Below, piece after piece: positions 22,630-34,160 of a stretch of 64,000 bases of DNA (its first letter is position 1; each line of letters opens with the position of its first letter). Origin of the DNA: Ophioderma brevispina (Eukaryota; Echinodermata; Ophiuroidea; Amphilepidida; Ophiodermatidae); contig JAMKCH010084984.1 in assembly GCA_023653785.1 (NCBI GenBank), forward strand, positions 1 through 64,000, given 5' to 3'. Made by a program: the position numbers and the translations under genes. The notes under the pieces are model-generated. The model was not told the origin of the DNA. It did not search any database and worked only from the letters and a program-made list of their open reading frames with translations.

Positions 22630-23540
22630 GTCCCCAAATCACACCAAGGCTACTCACAACAGATGATGGGCTTGTACTCTCTGTGTTGGTGGAATGTTTC
22701 CAATTTCTCTGCCTTTTCTAAGTGAATTAACCTCCTTGTCCTCTATACTATTAATGCTAATTAATGATTTCACTGACCTACAGCAAGCTGAAAATTGAGT
22801 CTGTGGGGATTGAAAATAACTTCTTGACCACCAGATTTTCAACCCTATTAGTAACTATTTCATCGACACTGTGTATATCTTGGGCCTATGGGTATGACCG
22901 TGACCTATGATTTGTTGTGTGCCTCAGGGTTAGCGGTCCTTTGACTAAGTTGGTGGTCATAGAGCATTTCTAGATGACCTTTAACCTTTTGGTCAATCTG
23001 AAACCCTGCCAACAAAGGTCAGACTGTCTTCCCCTATCTTCATGCCAATATCAGCCCATAGCCCCCCCTATGGAAAATCATAACGAAACGATAGCCGGAC
23101 AGACGGACTCGCAGACAGACAAGTCCATTTTTAGTAGTATAGATATCTACAATGTAATTCAGCGCAATAATGAATTGAAGACTACAAGCTACTACAGTGG
23201 AGGAGTGGCTCAATGCCATTGTTGACCCATGTTCATTTGCAGCCGTTGCGATCAGTTAAGGCTGACAGAAAATTGTTGGGTGGGGGGGGAATCGAGGACA
23301 GTGATGGCATTTGAAGTCCTTCCACTGTGGTCCCCAAATCTGGTACTCTTTCATGTAATTTTAATGTCTTTTTTAATAACAATAGCTGTTGATTGGTCTT
23401 TTGATCATATATGCTTTAATTCATAAGCTGAAGACATAGAAGAAACACAAATCAACCGGAGATAATTATTTTATGCTATACCAAAACTATCAGTGTTTGC
23501 GGGAATGGCGCATATTGGTAAACAGACCGAATCATTATGT
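22630..23540. other. no gene recognised
   Basis: Includes a stretch (22960-23130) ending in 'gacagacggactcgcagacagaca', a phrase that often ends degenerate repeats. No coding region is supported. Confidence 0.4.
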
Positions 23541-23545
23541 GGATA

Positions 23546-23855
23546 CCTTGACCCAGAGGGTGTTTTGAGGTCAATCCCACAATGCACCAGTTTGAGGAAA
23601 TTTCACCTCAATAGGGTCATGTGATCACAAAAAAATCCGATTCCTTAAACAAAAATCCTGACTTTAAGCTCATTTTAAGCCCACAAAGCGGTAGTACTTA
23701 GGGGAATTTTTTGCATGATATGAAATGTCTTGTGGTTTTTAAACTTTTGGCACATTTTGATCCCTAAAAGTTACTGACATGTGTTTAGTGAAGTACGGTA
23801 TAGGCGCACATTGCAATGCATTCCGGGATTGATTCAAAACACCCTCTGCCTTGAC
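23546..23855. mobile_element. inverted-repeat element, about 310 bp
   Basis: The left arm (23546-23587, beginning CCTTGACCCAGAGGGTGTTT) is the imperfect inverse of the right arm (23817-23853, ending CACCCTCTGCCTTG). The arms are about 40 bases with several mismatches. No second copy is seen in the window and the target duplication is not clear. Confidence 0.6.
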
Positions 23856-23859
23856 CCTG

Positions 23860-24910
23860 AAACATAAGTAAGACAATAACGATTAAGCTCCTATCAGTTA
23901 TACCGATTATGAGGGCCTTGACTTGCGGAGAAGGCCACAATTCTAAATGTTGAGTAACTACGGCCAGCCACCGGTCAAATACAAGCTGGGGGTCCCGTTT
24001 TGAAATAGTCATTTATCGTATGTCTATATTAAGGTGATGTGCCACAGTGTTATATTTCTATTACAAAGTGCAAATTTTTTTATAATCCTATGGACTGAGC
24101 CCCAGCAGAGTGACTGATTTCATGACTGTTCCTCAGATCTCAGGTCGAGAATAAATTTTATTATAATAATTTTATTATTACAACTCTAACACTTAGTTTT
24201 GCCCAAAAGCCTTGACCATAAAATTGGTAAAAAACATCTTCGTGCCAAAGACGCAAATTTCGAAACAAAAAGCAGCTCCAGCCACACAGGTTTGGACGCT
24301 TCGCACCACGTAACCATAACCAAAAGAATAAGTTACCGAGTACCAAAAGTGTAATCCAAAATACCGGAGAACTAACGTATTTAGAATTGATTACAGATGA
24401 GCGATGTCTAAATATATATTTTTTGTTTTAAAACCATAATACAGTCGCAGAATATATTCACATTTTCCCTGTCTTTTTCTGCTCCGCTCTCCAATTTTAG
24501 TTTTCAAAGTTTCCTTTTGACGGATTTCTCAATGTGAAGTCATTATCCACAGCAAACGATGCCCCAGGAACGGATGAGAACATTTTGTTCATAAATTATG
24601 ATGATGGTCTCTCTCCTTTAATTCGGATCATTAGCTGGTATTGGACTGTAACTGCTTGCCTTTTATTTGGATTTTAAGATCCAAAATAAACTGTGAAGGT
24701 GAGAGGGAGGCCCACCAGAGTGGCTCAAGATAAGAAACGACGCAAGTAGGTTTCCAGTTGCTCAACGAACCAACATATGGACACAAAGTGAAGAAATTGC
24801 ACAATCTATACCATCGGGGGTTTAAAAAAAATCCAATGTCAGTATTTTCCCTGCATGTTAATGGGTAATAGCCCCAAAGGTTCCAAAGTAAAACTTCAAG
24901 AAACTTCAAC
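23860..24910. other. no gene recognised
   Basis: Within the left flank of the transporter gene on the plus strand. No exon, repeat boundary or RNA gene could be supported. Confidence 0.4.
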
Positions 24911-24912
24911 AC

Positions 24913-25425
24913 AGTGGCCGGTATTCACAAAAGCGGGTTAACTTTAACCCAGTGTTAATTTTAACCCTGGGTTAAAGACACTATCAGTGATTTGAAAAAT
25001 ATTTGAAATTTGCAGGAATAGCTTCAAAGTGAAGGATAAGTCTGTGGAATCCTCATAAGTTACCTTTTCCAGCTGTAGAATTGACAGAAAAGGAAGAAAA
25101 CGGCAGTGTTCCAAGATACGATTCTCCATTCAATTACGTGTTGTAGTAAGTGTCCGTTCGGACAGTAATGACTAAAATCTCTGATTCTGTCCTTATTAGG
25201 TTGCTTCTGGTCTTATCATTTGCAGGGTATGTTAGGATACCTGTACTTCTTACATACATGCAAAAATCTGATTTTTGATGATTTTTCGATTTGCTGATTT
25301 AGCAAATCACTGATAGTGTCTTTAAATATCCCATAGAGGATAACACAAATTTAACCCATGATCGTGGGTTAAACCCTGTTTAACCCTGGATTAAAGTTAA
25401 CCCGCTTTTGTGAATACCAGCCAGT
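24913..25425. mobile_element. Harbinger-like MITE carrying a nested family-A MITE
   Basis: The outer element begins GGCCGGTATTCACAAAAGCG (24916) and ends with the inverse CGCTTTTGTGAATACCAGCC (25422). Its internal ends also read 'ttaactttaaccc' and 'ttaaagttaaccc'. AGT flanks both sides, fitting a 3-bp target duplication. Removing the inserted element leaves about 155 bp that is nearly palindromic ('ttaaccc'/'gggttaa' repeats). It is non-autonomous. Confidence 0.82.
24972..25325. mobile_element. TTAA MITE, family A, copy 2 (nested)
   Basis: The best-preserved family-A copy: TTAAAGACACTATCAGTGAT at the left and ATCACTGATAGTGTCTTTAA at the right, 354 bp. It sits inside the Harbinger-like MITE at a TTAA, so it is the younger insertion. 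Confidence 0.92.
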
Positions 25426-25567
25426 GACTCCAGGTTTTCCTACAACCAGTTTCAAATTTTCTTCATTCGATTTAGTAATGTAAGCTTTTGTTTTCGCACG
25501 AAATTCAATGAGTTACACGCGTATTTCAAATTAGTGAATTGGCGATCAATGTCACTCAATGTGGGCG

Positions 25568-25959
25568 GACATGACGGATTTAAGGAAAAGGGCCCTGTCA
25601 GACGCCTAAGGTGGGTATGGGGCCCTTTAGCATCGCAACTATGTCGCGACTATGGGGTGCCTGAGGAGGGAAGCGCCCCCACCGAAGTGAAGACATTTTG
25701 AAAATCTGGTGTTAAAATTGTGCAATTTGATGCACAGTTTTGATTTTGGTAGAAAAAATGTGTGGTACCCAGTGTTCTACATGGGCCCATGCATGTTGCT
25801 GTCAAAGGACACTGTGCCCCTATAAATCTTGGGAGGATAAAAAAACCACTGTGGCGGTGATTTTCTTTTTTTAATTGGGGGGGGGGGGCTTGAGAGTAAT
25901 ATTTTAGGAGGCCTGTCAGTAGCTGCTGACACTGCTGACTCTTAAATCCGCCACTGATG
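25568..25959. mobile_element. possible hAT-like MITE
   Basis: 'gacggatttaagg' at 25572-25584 is matched in inverse by 'cttaaatccgccactg' at 25941-25956, resembling CAGTGGCGGATTTAAG ends. A 12-G run (25877-25888) lies inside. The left terminal bases are degraded and no target duplication is clear. Confidence 0.45.
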
Positions 25960-27154
25960 TGTATTCTATTTTGCGTATTATACGCAGCTGCTTTGAAAAC
26001 TGGTGCAATCAACTTCGCGCGAAGATCGGAATTGCGGCCCTGTTCAAGAATTTAGTTTCGCCAACCCGTTAACAAAGTAAGAAATGTGCAGTCCGTTTGG
26101 CAAAGTTTCGGAAAGGCCCATCATTTTTAATCCCAAATCAAATTTTTAGCTTGCTTAAAGATGCAATGATTAGTTTAACAATAAAATTTAATGTTTGACA
26201 GTTTCAATTAATCCATAGGCCCGTCCCGTTTCCCCTGTAGTCATGTTCCCATGATCATATTTTGCTATACCAATTAACTACAGACATGGTAGAAAATTCT
26301 AAAAATAGAAAACAGGATAAACCATATGGTCTGTATGTAAAATGAAATTGAATTGGAAATTGTTAATTTGATTGACCAACAATGAAACAGAAAATCTAAT
26401 TCAAGCCGTATCGTAAGGTCATCGTAACTTCATTGATTGCGCATTTCTCCAAAATCAAAGCGCCATTGTTAAACAGAAAACATATGTATTTGAATGGACA
26501 AAAACGAAATTGAAGGCTTGTAGCGAGAAAAGGAAACCAAGATTGGTGCTGGGTGTCGAAATCGAGTGAAATTGAATGCAGATATATTTATTTCGCTGAT
26601 AAAAGTTTGAAATTGGCTATGAAAACATAATTATACCAATCTTTAATAAATAGCCTAAGCACGAAAATATAATATTCACGAACTGTACACGCCAAAGGGC
26701 AGCACGTATGAAATGGGATCACAATAAAAACACCAAGCAAATGGACAAATTCACAAACAAACTATTCAAAAACTTCATAAAAAACAAAAACACACGCTTA
26801 AACGCACATCACAAACTACAAAAATGTTTACCCAGATTGCCATTTTCGGCAAATTCAAATTCTTAATTCAACTTTTTGTCAGAGAAAACCAGCTGATGGT
26901 CGGAAGATAAAGATTGGACAAATCCTTCTATGTTTTTTCATATGAATCGATCTTGATCATGGTTTATTGTTCATGACAGTAGTAATTTCAGCCTAACTTT
27001 CCAAACCTCGTAGATATCTGGCGCATTTTGTTTTTAGTTCGATTTAGGTAATTCGCTGCTGTTCTGGTCATACTACTGCATCAAATATAAATTCTGCTTT
27101 CAGCCAAGCTTTCAGCCAACGGTCTAATTAATATTATCGGTAACTCATACGTAC
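25960..27154. other. 3' side of the transporter gene; no exon found
   Basis: Begins at the donor site after the last transporter exon found (27154-27153), so it is intron at least at its right end. I searched the minus strand for the expected last MCT membrane segments and a poly(A) signal and found none that I trust. Confidence 0.4.
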
Positions 27155-27961
27155 CTGATAGGAATCCGCTTAACATTGAACCCAAACTGTCTGCGACTGT
27201 TAACCAAATTACAGCGTTAGTCATTTTATCGTCCTCGACGGTATCTCTAACCATCTTAAACACACTGAGAGTAGCCATTCCTCTTCCAAAACCAAATATA
27301 CCCGATGTCACCAATAATCCAACGAAGGAAGGGACAACTGACACAATCGTGTCTACTGCTAGCGCCAAGGAACCCATAACTGTTGCAAGATACAAAACTT
27401 GCTTGCTGGAGATCTTCGTTTTCACAAGAGGGTAGGCAAAGCTTCCTAAAAGATTGCCAATCCCACCAATAGTTGCAAGAGATGACGCTTTGTATGGATG
27501 AAGCCCTACATCTAGGCCATGCGGAACCAGGTATATCATCCAGCCGTTCAAACAATAACCATTTCCAAAATTGTAGACTACCATTGATACGAAATCAATA
27601 TTACTAAACAAAGATAAGTCCAGATAATAAATAATTTTATTTAAACATTGTCCATGTGTTTGTATTAGTCCACAATTTACATTAGATGTATTTATTGTAT
27701 TATTCTGGGATTCAAATTTTGTGTTAACCGTAAACGGATTGTGTAGCGCCCCAAACGCAACAAGATGAAAACACAATCCTCCGAGTAACATCATGGCCCC
27801 TCGCCATCCATACACATCGAGGAAAAATTGTGTCAGGAGAGGTAGTACCATAACACCAACGGATAGACCTGCCTGTGCAATGGCGATAGAGACGTCGTAG
27901 TATTTATCGAAGTACCTTGCGAGTTCTCCCACTACAACTGCTTCTGTTCCAGCAGCGAAAC
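27155..27961 (-). CDS. SLC16/monocarboxylate-transporter-like protein, exon 3
   Basis: Large exon of a major-facilitator transporter. It joins the preceding exon to read LLLSG-FAAGTEAVVVGELARYFDKYY. YFDKYYDVSIAIAQAGLSVG is the second MCT signature region ('YFxKRRxxAxGxAxAGxxxG'), followed by YGWRGAMMLLGG (TM5-TM6), a loop of about 50 polar residues and TM7-TM11 (NGYCLNGWMIYLVPHG ... FGFGRGMATLSV ... ADSLGSMLSGFLSG). The acceptor AG is at 27963-27962 and the donor GT at 27154-27153, leaving phase 1. Family members couple H+ and carboxylate transport at the plasma membrane; the substrate here is unknown. About 380 residues are recovered over three exons against the usual 450-500, so the last helices and cytoplasmic tail are missing from what I can see. 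Confidence 0.88.
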
Positions 27962-28282
27962 CTTTTGGAAAGGAAATGTAAACCTCAGAACCGTTATATT
28001 AACTTTACTAATCGTTTCTTATATTACTATGTAATGATTTTTAAAATGTTTACTTCCTTTGCAAAGGGTTTGTATATCTTTCCTTTTTTTAAGTTTGGCA
28101 AAGTGATGGGTTGGTACATTTTGTGACCCCACTTTGTCTGCTCCCAGTTGAATTCAGCAGCCTTGACGGAATAAAGTAGAGTATCACTTTATTCCGTCAA
28201 GGCTGCTGAATTCGACTGGGAGGAGACAAAGTGGGTGCAGTAAATGTACCAACCCCAAAGTGATTGAATGTAATAGCCTTAC
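27962..28282 (-). other. intron 2 of the transporter gene (321 bp)
   Basis: Donor GTAAGG (28282 downward) and acceptor CCAAAAG (to 27962). Both flanking exons are split after the first base of a Gly codon (G|GT), so the intron is phase 1. Nearly half of it is the foldback described next. Confidence 0.85.
28108..28255. repeat. 148-bp near-perfect foldback inside intron 2
   Basis: The 70-base arms 28108-28177 and 28186-28255 are inverse copies with about 64 of 70 positions matching by eye, around an 8-base loop. The innermost 28 pairs from 'ATTCAGCAGCC' to 'AATAAAGT' are perfect. An RNA copy from either strand would make a long hairpin. No second copy is seen in the window. Confidence 0.93.
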
Positions 28283-28423
28283 CTGATAAAAGTAATGCTA
28301 GTGTAAGTATAGCTAATGAAGGTGCTAGAGATACAGCAACGAGTCCGATTGTAAATAGGAGGCTGAAGGTCATCACAGTGAAACGGGGTGAAAGACGTTT
28401 ACTCAGTGCTCCTCCAAGTGGAC
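28283..28423 (-). CDS. SLC16/monocarboxylate-transporter-like protein, exon 2
   Basis: A 141-base exon encoding (G)PLGGALSKRLSPRFTVMTFS..LAPSLAILTLALLLSG. This is the TM2-TM3 loop with the G-x-L-S-x-R-x-x-x-R-type MFS motif, then TM3 and the start of TM4. The acceptor AG is at 28425-28424 and the donor GT at 28282-28281. Joined with exon 1 the reading is GAFTG-PLGGALSKRL and with exon 3 it is LLLSG-FAAGTE, both in phase. The acceptor's upstream tract is a TA repeat rather than a normal pyrimidine tract. Confidence 0.88.
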
Positions 28424-28430
28424 CTAGAAA

Positions 28431-28452
28431 TATATATATATATATATATATA
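28431..28452. repeat. (TA)n microsatellite at the exon 2 acceptor
   Basis: About 11 TA units begin only 6 bases upstream (minus strand) of the exon 2 splice acceptor. Confidence 0.95.
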
Positions 28453-28461
28453 AAAAACAAA

Positions 28462-28508
28462 TCATCATCATCACCACCATCATCATCATCACCATCATTA
28501 TCATCACC

Positions 28509-28569
<61 letters not shown>

Positions 28570-28570
28570 A
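28462..28570. repeat. (CAT)n/(ATG)n trinucleotide microsatellite
   Basis: About 36 ATC/CAT triplets with a few CAC interruptions in the first half. It lies in intron 1, close to the exon 2 acceptor. The methionine or histidine runs it encodes are spurious. Confidence 0.97.
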
Positions 28571-28579
28571 TATATAGGC

Positions 28580-29160
28580 ATTCAAGAAACCGTGACAGGA
28601 TTGATAAAAATGAAAATCTGAAAAAAACCCGACTTGGTCAAATTTAAAACACACTGGCTTCACAACGTAACCTTTGGTGCTCATTTTAAGTCTGGTTTGT
28701 TTTCGTGTCAATTCATGCATATTGTCGAGGGTATGGTTTCATTTTGAGTGGATGTCTTGATACAGAAATTTGAAAAGCCGAAGTTGTAGTGTAATAGATT
28801 TTGCATTTTAAAGGCGCACCCACCCTATCCTCAGCCTCGACCCCCTTTTTTCCTACTATGCACCTGCGTTTTGGGTATTAGTGGAAACCTTTATTTTTCC
28901 CTCTTTTGCAAAATATTTTGACTGACTTCTTTCCCATTTTGATGCTATTGTTTGTTTACGGTAACTCGGAACATCATTTTGTACAGTAAAATCTCCGAAC
29001 TTTTCGTAATACACACAATTACGCGAAATTACAATGGTCATGTGGATCACATTAAATTTTATAAATTATATCTTAATAAAATTGGTACATATTCCCATAC
29101 AGGGTTTTAATAAAGGGCAGCTCGACTCCTCAATCTGGACCTAGAGTGAAAAAGTATGAT
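28580..29160. other. no gene recognised
   Basis: AT-rich intronic DNA; nothing supportable. Confidence 0.4.
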
Positions 29161-29164
29161 GTGC

Positions 29165-29618
29165 TGTATCCGACGGTGAGTCAAAACTTGCACCCTGATT
29201 GGTCCTCCATTTTTGACTTTCTAAGTAACAACATCTAACATATTTGGTATCATCTGAAAGGGGTTTCATTATCGTTTACTTTACTGCAAAGCATCATTCA
29301 CATCGGTTGGTTATAGACCGGGCTAGTCGTTTTGAAGCATAGTCGGGTTTCTGCTATGTCCACGGATTCAATTGAATCCAGCGTTTCAGCGAAGGAAATC
29401 AGTTTCCAGAAAGAAATCAGGCTATTTATTCATTGCAGATTCTTGATTGGAAAGACGGTTAGCTCGGCCTATAATTTAACCGTTTGGAAAGATCTTTGCA
29501 GAAAATTAAAGCTAATGAAATAGCTTTCCGCAGATACCACCATATGTTAGATATATATATTTTTACAAATTCAAATTGCGGCCCCAATCAGTGTCAACTT
29601 TTTTTGACCACCCTGTAT
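29165..29618. mobile_element. mariner-like MITE, family D, copy 2
   Basis: Same interior blocks as 22158-22624. The right end TTTTTTTGACCACCCTGTA is intact and inverse to the left end of copy 1; the left end here ('ggtgagtcaaaactt') is slightly degraded. Confidence 0.78.
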
Positions 29619-29619
29619 A

Positions 29620-30470
29620 CTTAGTGTTTGCACGATTTGGTCAAAATTGGGGGCGATATTATAATGATCAATTGTTAGAACAGAAAATTTAAACTTACTT
29701 TATGCTAATCAATTAAATCTCACTTCTTATTATACCCCAATTGTAAAAGTAAAATACATAACACGTGTGTGACATTATCAGCAGCATAAAATTTGAGGGC
29801 CCGTTTTGAGAATAATCTGGTGTATTCTAAATTTTTAAAAAAAATAGAAAAGTCACCCAATTGGGTGCAAATGTGTTAAAGGTAATTGTCCTGGATCACA
29901 TTGTCTGCGGTACTGTTCCACAACCACAAATAGTATCCTGATCTGCTTCCAGGCCAGGTATCCTAATTTTTGCAGGGACACCTTAGATAGATCGGCCGAT
30001 TCCGGTTTCTCATCTGTTGAGACACCGCCAATCTGCCCATATGAGGAGCCAGCTCAAGGTAGAAGATGCTCACCAGGATATTTCCACAAACTTGAATGTT
30101 TACTAGTCTTTCTTTCTTTCTACAAGACGACTCTCTTAAACTCCTTAGAGACTGCCTCAAGGGGTGCGCCTTGCTTAAAACACTCTCTTTAGTATTGAAG
30201 GTCGTTAAAACCAGGTCCCTGCCTCTGCAGGGTACATCACATTAGATACATGGCCGCTACGTTCTAGTATGGTGTCGCTACACTTTCCCCGGATGTCTGG
30301 TGGAGCATGATGTATGCTCGATGTATAAGTTCTCGAATTCTCTGCTGGAGTTGAACGAAGACGTCCTGTGATAAGCCGGCAGATGAATTTTAGCTGAGTC
30401 AAATAATAATTTTATGGCATTATTATATGCGCTCTATACATAGAATACAGCGCCTTACACAACAAATAAC
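29620..30470. other. no gene recognised; possible LINE/SINE 3' end
   Basis: The phrase 'aataataattttatggcattattatatgcgctctatacat' (30403-30440) resembles the inverted 3' end of L2-like LINEs (GCGC-TATATAA-(TTA)n). No coding remnant is certain. Confidence 0.35.
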
Positions 30471-30473
30471 CTA

Positions 30474-30835
30474 AGGGGATGGCCCGATTTTAAGGATATG
30501 AAGTTTCATCTTAATAGATTGGCCTTCTCCCAAAACCCCATCTGTTAAATTTCGTGCGCGCCGATATTTTTAATCTGTTTCAAATGTGAGCGCTAAAAAC
30601 GGTGATTTTGTAAATCCCCATAGAGTTAACTGTGTATAATGTAATATGTGGTCGAACAAAATGGGGTACATTTATCCTCTCATAACTTCCACACCAAACA
30701 ATCCTTTGGCCCTAAGATTTCACATGGTTAATGAGAAAACTAGTAGCTTTTCATTCTGATTTCGCAAAATGGTTGACCACGTTCCGTTAAAGCTGGGGCT
30801 TCTGGGGACGAGGCCATATAGCGATCGGACCATGA
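30474..30835. repeat. dispersed repeat I, copy 2
   Basis: Longer copy of the repeat at 20105-20370. It carries an extra block of about 50 bases ('catggttaatgagaaaactagtag...') not present in the first copy. Confidence 0.65.
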
Positions 30836-30839
30836 CTTT

Positions 30840-31550
30840 TTTAAAATAACGAATCAATATACAACATGACAAACTAACAAATTTTAAAACTTTTAAAGAC
30901 ATGGTGAAGGTGCCTCTCTAATACCAACAGGAAGCTTGTTCTATAGCCTAGGACCAATTACTTAAATGACCCGTCTCCAAATCTACGCTTGATACAAAGG
31001 AAACAACATACAAACCGTGTAACATCAAAAGAAGACCGTAGCCTTCGTCTTGTACCATAGAATTACTATCCCCATTATACAAAATTTAGACCATCAGTCA
31101 ATGGTGCTGATCTGCAACCAATTAAGAGTGATCAAAAGTTTGTTGAGGAATTTCTCTTGTCACGATCGCATGCGAACACCAAGCTGCAGCTATAATTTTT
31201 GCAAGCGCTGGAGCATTTTAAGATCTATTTTCATTGGCGCCATACTAGTATGACTTGTCATAGTCAAATTCAGGGGCGTCAATCGCTACTCAATCGTGGG
31301 GGGAGGGGGGCATTGTAAATTTGTCTCGAATGGGTATACCCGGTGAGCGCAGCAAGCCCGAATTGTTTTTAATTTTACAAAAATGTTTACCTTTCAACAG
31401 AAACCATGTACATAGTAAGCGACAGGGGCAGATCCAGCCCCTCTCAAGTGAGGGAGACCAACTGAAAATAGAAATGGCAGCCATGGCGCCGCGTAAGCGG
31501 CGTGGGGTTCCCACCCTCCGGCGCGAAGCGCAGAACCCTTGCAATGATCG
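30840..31550. other. no gene recognised
   Basis: Mixed repeats. A GC-rich patch near 31480-31530 ('gcgccgcgtaagcggcg') has a short palindrome. No gene is supported. Confidence 0.4.
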
Positions 31551-31599
31551 CTTTCGAAAACACGTTTTCATGCAAATTTGATAGAAACAATTGCAAATT

Positions 31600-32090
31600 G
31601 ATAGACACAATTTGAAATTTGTAAGTGTTTCACCTTATAATGCTTACAGGTATGATTAACGGTATCAAAAAGAAACAAATATATTTGGTTTAGGTTTTGT
31701 TTGAAATAATGACCTCCACCAAAAATTTGCACCATTTTGCATCCAAATCGGCGCAACTTTAACATTTTACCCCTGTACAACTGAAATTTAACCTTTTGAC
31801 CTGTTTTTGCTGTTTTTAACCTTAACTCCAAAACTTTGGGTTGTAGATAGTACAAACTATACCTTTCTGGAATCCTTATGGTTGGACAAATGATGTGGCA
31901 TACTTTTCAACATGACCGGATCATTTTAAAATGTTGACCCCTGTGTAATCCTTTATTGTCCCCTACCTGGTAATAGCTACCATTCCAGAAATGCTATCAT
32001 GCATTTTTGTGTAGAGGATAGTGTACTGAGGCTGAATAATAAGTATCGTTTTGTCCCCTTTCAGGATACCAATTTGGCTAAAATTTCCGG
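31600..32090 (-). repeat. dispersed repeat G, copy 3 (inverted)
   Basis: The inverse of phrases in 7780-8060: 'acaaactatacctttctggaatccttat' corresponds to 'ataaggattccaaaaatgtatagtttgt'. Copies 2 and 3 are therefore in opposite orientation. Non-coding. Confidence 0.6.
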
Positions 32091-32175
32091 ATGACTTAAG
32101 GACTATGAACACCAATCTGTAGGTTCTGAAACTTTCTAAAGTACACCTTCACTTTCAAGGCGTTCCAATTCTGCC

Positions 32176-32290
32176 TTAAAGAGACATGAGGAGATTTCCA
32201 GAAAGAAGCGCGCCCAATTTTTGTCGAACCCCGGTTTTTGCATAGTTGGAATGCTTACCAATGTATAGGTTTTCCCAGTTAGTTTAAAAC
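32176..32290 (-). mobile_element. TTAA MITE, family B, truncated copy
   Basis: Begins TTAAAGAGACATGAGGAGAT and matches the inverse of the right end of the family-B element at 58688-59048 ('ccagaaagaagcg', 'ggaatgcttaccaatgta'). It breaks off after about 110 bases. Confidence 0.75.
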
Positions 32291-32299
32291 ATTTTTCAT

Positions 32300-33568
32300 T
32301 ATATTTCATATCTCCTAAAGTTGTTTTTCGTCCCAAGAAAACGGAAACGTGCGTTTGTTATAAAAACATTTGTCTTTGGCAATTATATTAAACACGTGAT
32401 CCCCATAAAAAAAAAACAAAATTAACTATATTTTCACACATGTTCGTCATTTCGTCTTTGGTCTCTAATTTCACTTTTGCATGTAGTCAGTCTTTTGCAG
32501 AAAATTATATATTTTGTATCTTTTGACAAATGCTTAAATTACGTGTTTGTATTGTTTTATATATTGTCTTGAGTCTCTCATGTGCTAATTCCATTTTTGG
32601 AGAATAAAGTGTTCACTTGAACTTGAAATTGGGCAGCCATTTTGGATGTATGATTAGGAAAACATCACTTATTTAGAATTAAACAAAAACTGTGAATTCT
32701 TTGAACTCAAAAACATTTCAAAATAATAAAAAACTTAAAAAAAGCAATATATAATAATTAATAATTGGATTTTTTGGCGGAGAAAGTCATCAGTGATTTA
32801 GATTTGTACTATTGGATTTCTTTGACCCCAAAACATATCAAAAACCCTAAAATCATCAACATCTACGTTAAAAGCTGAGATAGTAGCTAATTTGTTTGGC
32901 GGCCATCTTGGATACATTTTTCCCCAAGGGGGATTTATGGTGATTTTGGATATGTTGTAGAATGCATTCTGCTTATCAGGTGCAAAAATCAGCTCAAAAC
33001 ATTTTTTTCCGGTCAAAACCCCCAGGGGATAAACAAATGACCGTTATCCTATTTTCCAAATATCTTGGAAGAAACACCACGACACACTGTGACCCAATTA
33101 GCTTTTTTACTCCTGGTAACCCCAAACCCCCACCCCCCCCGGCCGCCCCATAAAGAATACAGGAACCATTTGCGCTATATTTCATTAATGTAGAGCGAGT
33201 TCAATATTTGACCCTCCCATATAATCTGTACCCCCTCTCCTGGGGCTACACGCAACAACGGATCTCCGACAGACTTTCTTTTTTTTTCAAAGTATATTTT
33301 TCCTCTGAGTTTTCCCGTATTCAGCTATTGGTATCCTCGTTCGTTAACGCAAAACCTTCTGTGCTGACGGTCTATTCTTACTGCTATACGAGTCCTTGCA
33401 CAACACTTCTATATCCCAAGGACCCTTGCTCTGGAATCTTATCTTCTTTCCAAGGACTCTAATCTTCTCCGCTCCCTCTCTGCCTTCAAATTGAGAATGA
33501 TGAAGGACTCATCAATGCAGGTCCCCTATAACTCTGCTGTATGCTCATCCAACGGCCACTTTTTTTTT
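32300..33568. other. no gene recognised
   Basis: AT-rich. It contains 'ggcggccatcttgg' phrases like those at 16.6-17.0 kb. An AATAAA-containing stretch near 32602 has no gene in front of it that I can support. Confidence 0.4.
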
Positions 33569-33972
33569 TCTTGAATTTTGGTGTTTTTTTCTTAATCTTC
33601 TAATTTGTCATTTTACCCTCCCCATCCCGGTCTTCCTTCCTTTCTCTTTTAGTCCTTCCTTCTCCCCTCTCTTTACTTGTCTTTCTTTTTTCTCCCTCCT
33701 CTTCTTTTTTCATCATGTCCCGTTCTTTCTTCCCTCCTCTAATATGTCACTCCTTTAGTCCCATCTGCCTTTCTTCTTTGTCCTTCCCTTCCTTCCTTCC
33801 TTCTTCCTTCCCTTCCTTTCCTTCCTTCCTTCGTTCTTCCTTCCTTCCTTTCCTTCTTCCTTCCTTCCTTCCTTCCTTCCTCCCCTCCTCCCCTCCCTCC
33901 CATCCCTCCCTCTCTCTCTCTCTGTTCTGTACTCTCCTCTCTCTCCATCCCTCCCTCCGCTCCCTGTGATCG
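33569..33972. repeat. polypyrimidine tract with (TTCC)n
   Basis: Almost only C and T for about 400 bases, with TTCC units concentrated at 33785-33885 and TC units at 33905-33925. A mirror-repeat-rich tract of this type can form triplex DNA. Its frames encode Ser/Pro or Arg/Glu/Gly runs that are artefacts. Confidence 0.9.
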
Positions 33973-34160
33973 CTCCAGGATCGAGGTTTTCCGACACCTA
34001 TATACCTACCAGCTGTGCTAAGAGGGGGTTCCTCTTCCCCTTTCCTCCGTCCGCGCTTCGCACGGCAAGTCTGCATTTTTTCATGACAATCACGCTTTTT
34101 CCCAAGAGTTAATTGTTTCAGGACACTAAATGATCAGGATATAGGTTTTTAAAAAAAAAT

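Noticed and set aside
25650..26012. 120-codon minus-strand frame as a transporter 3' exon
   Set aside because: It has no hydrophobic helices expected of the last MCT exon and mostly overlaps a probable MITE with a poly-G run.
28264..28720. Poly-Ser, poly-Met and Ile/Tyr repeat proteins
   Set aside because: They come from the (CAT)n and (TA)n microsatellites next to exon 2.
33715..34076. Ser/Pro-rich or Arg/Glu/Gly-rich proteins on both strands
   Set aside because: They are translations of the (TTCC)n polypyrimidine tract.
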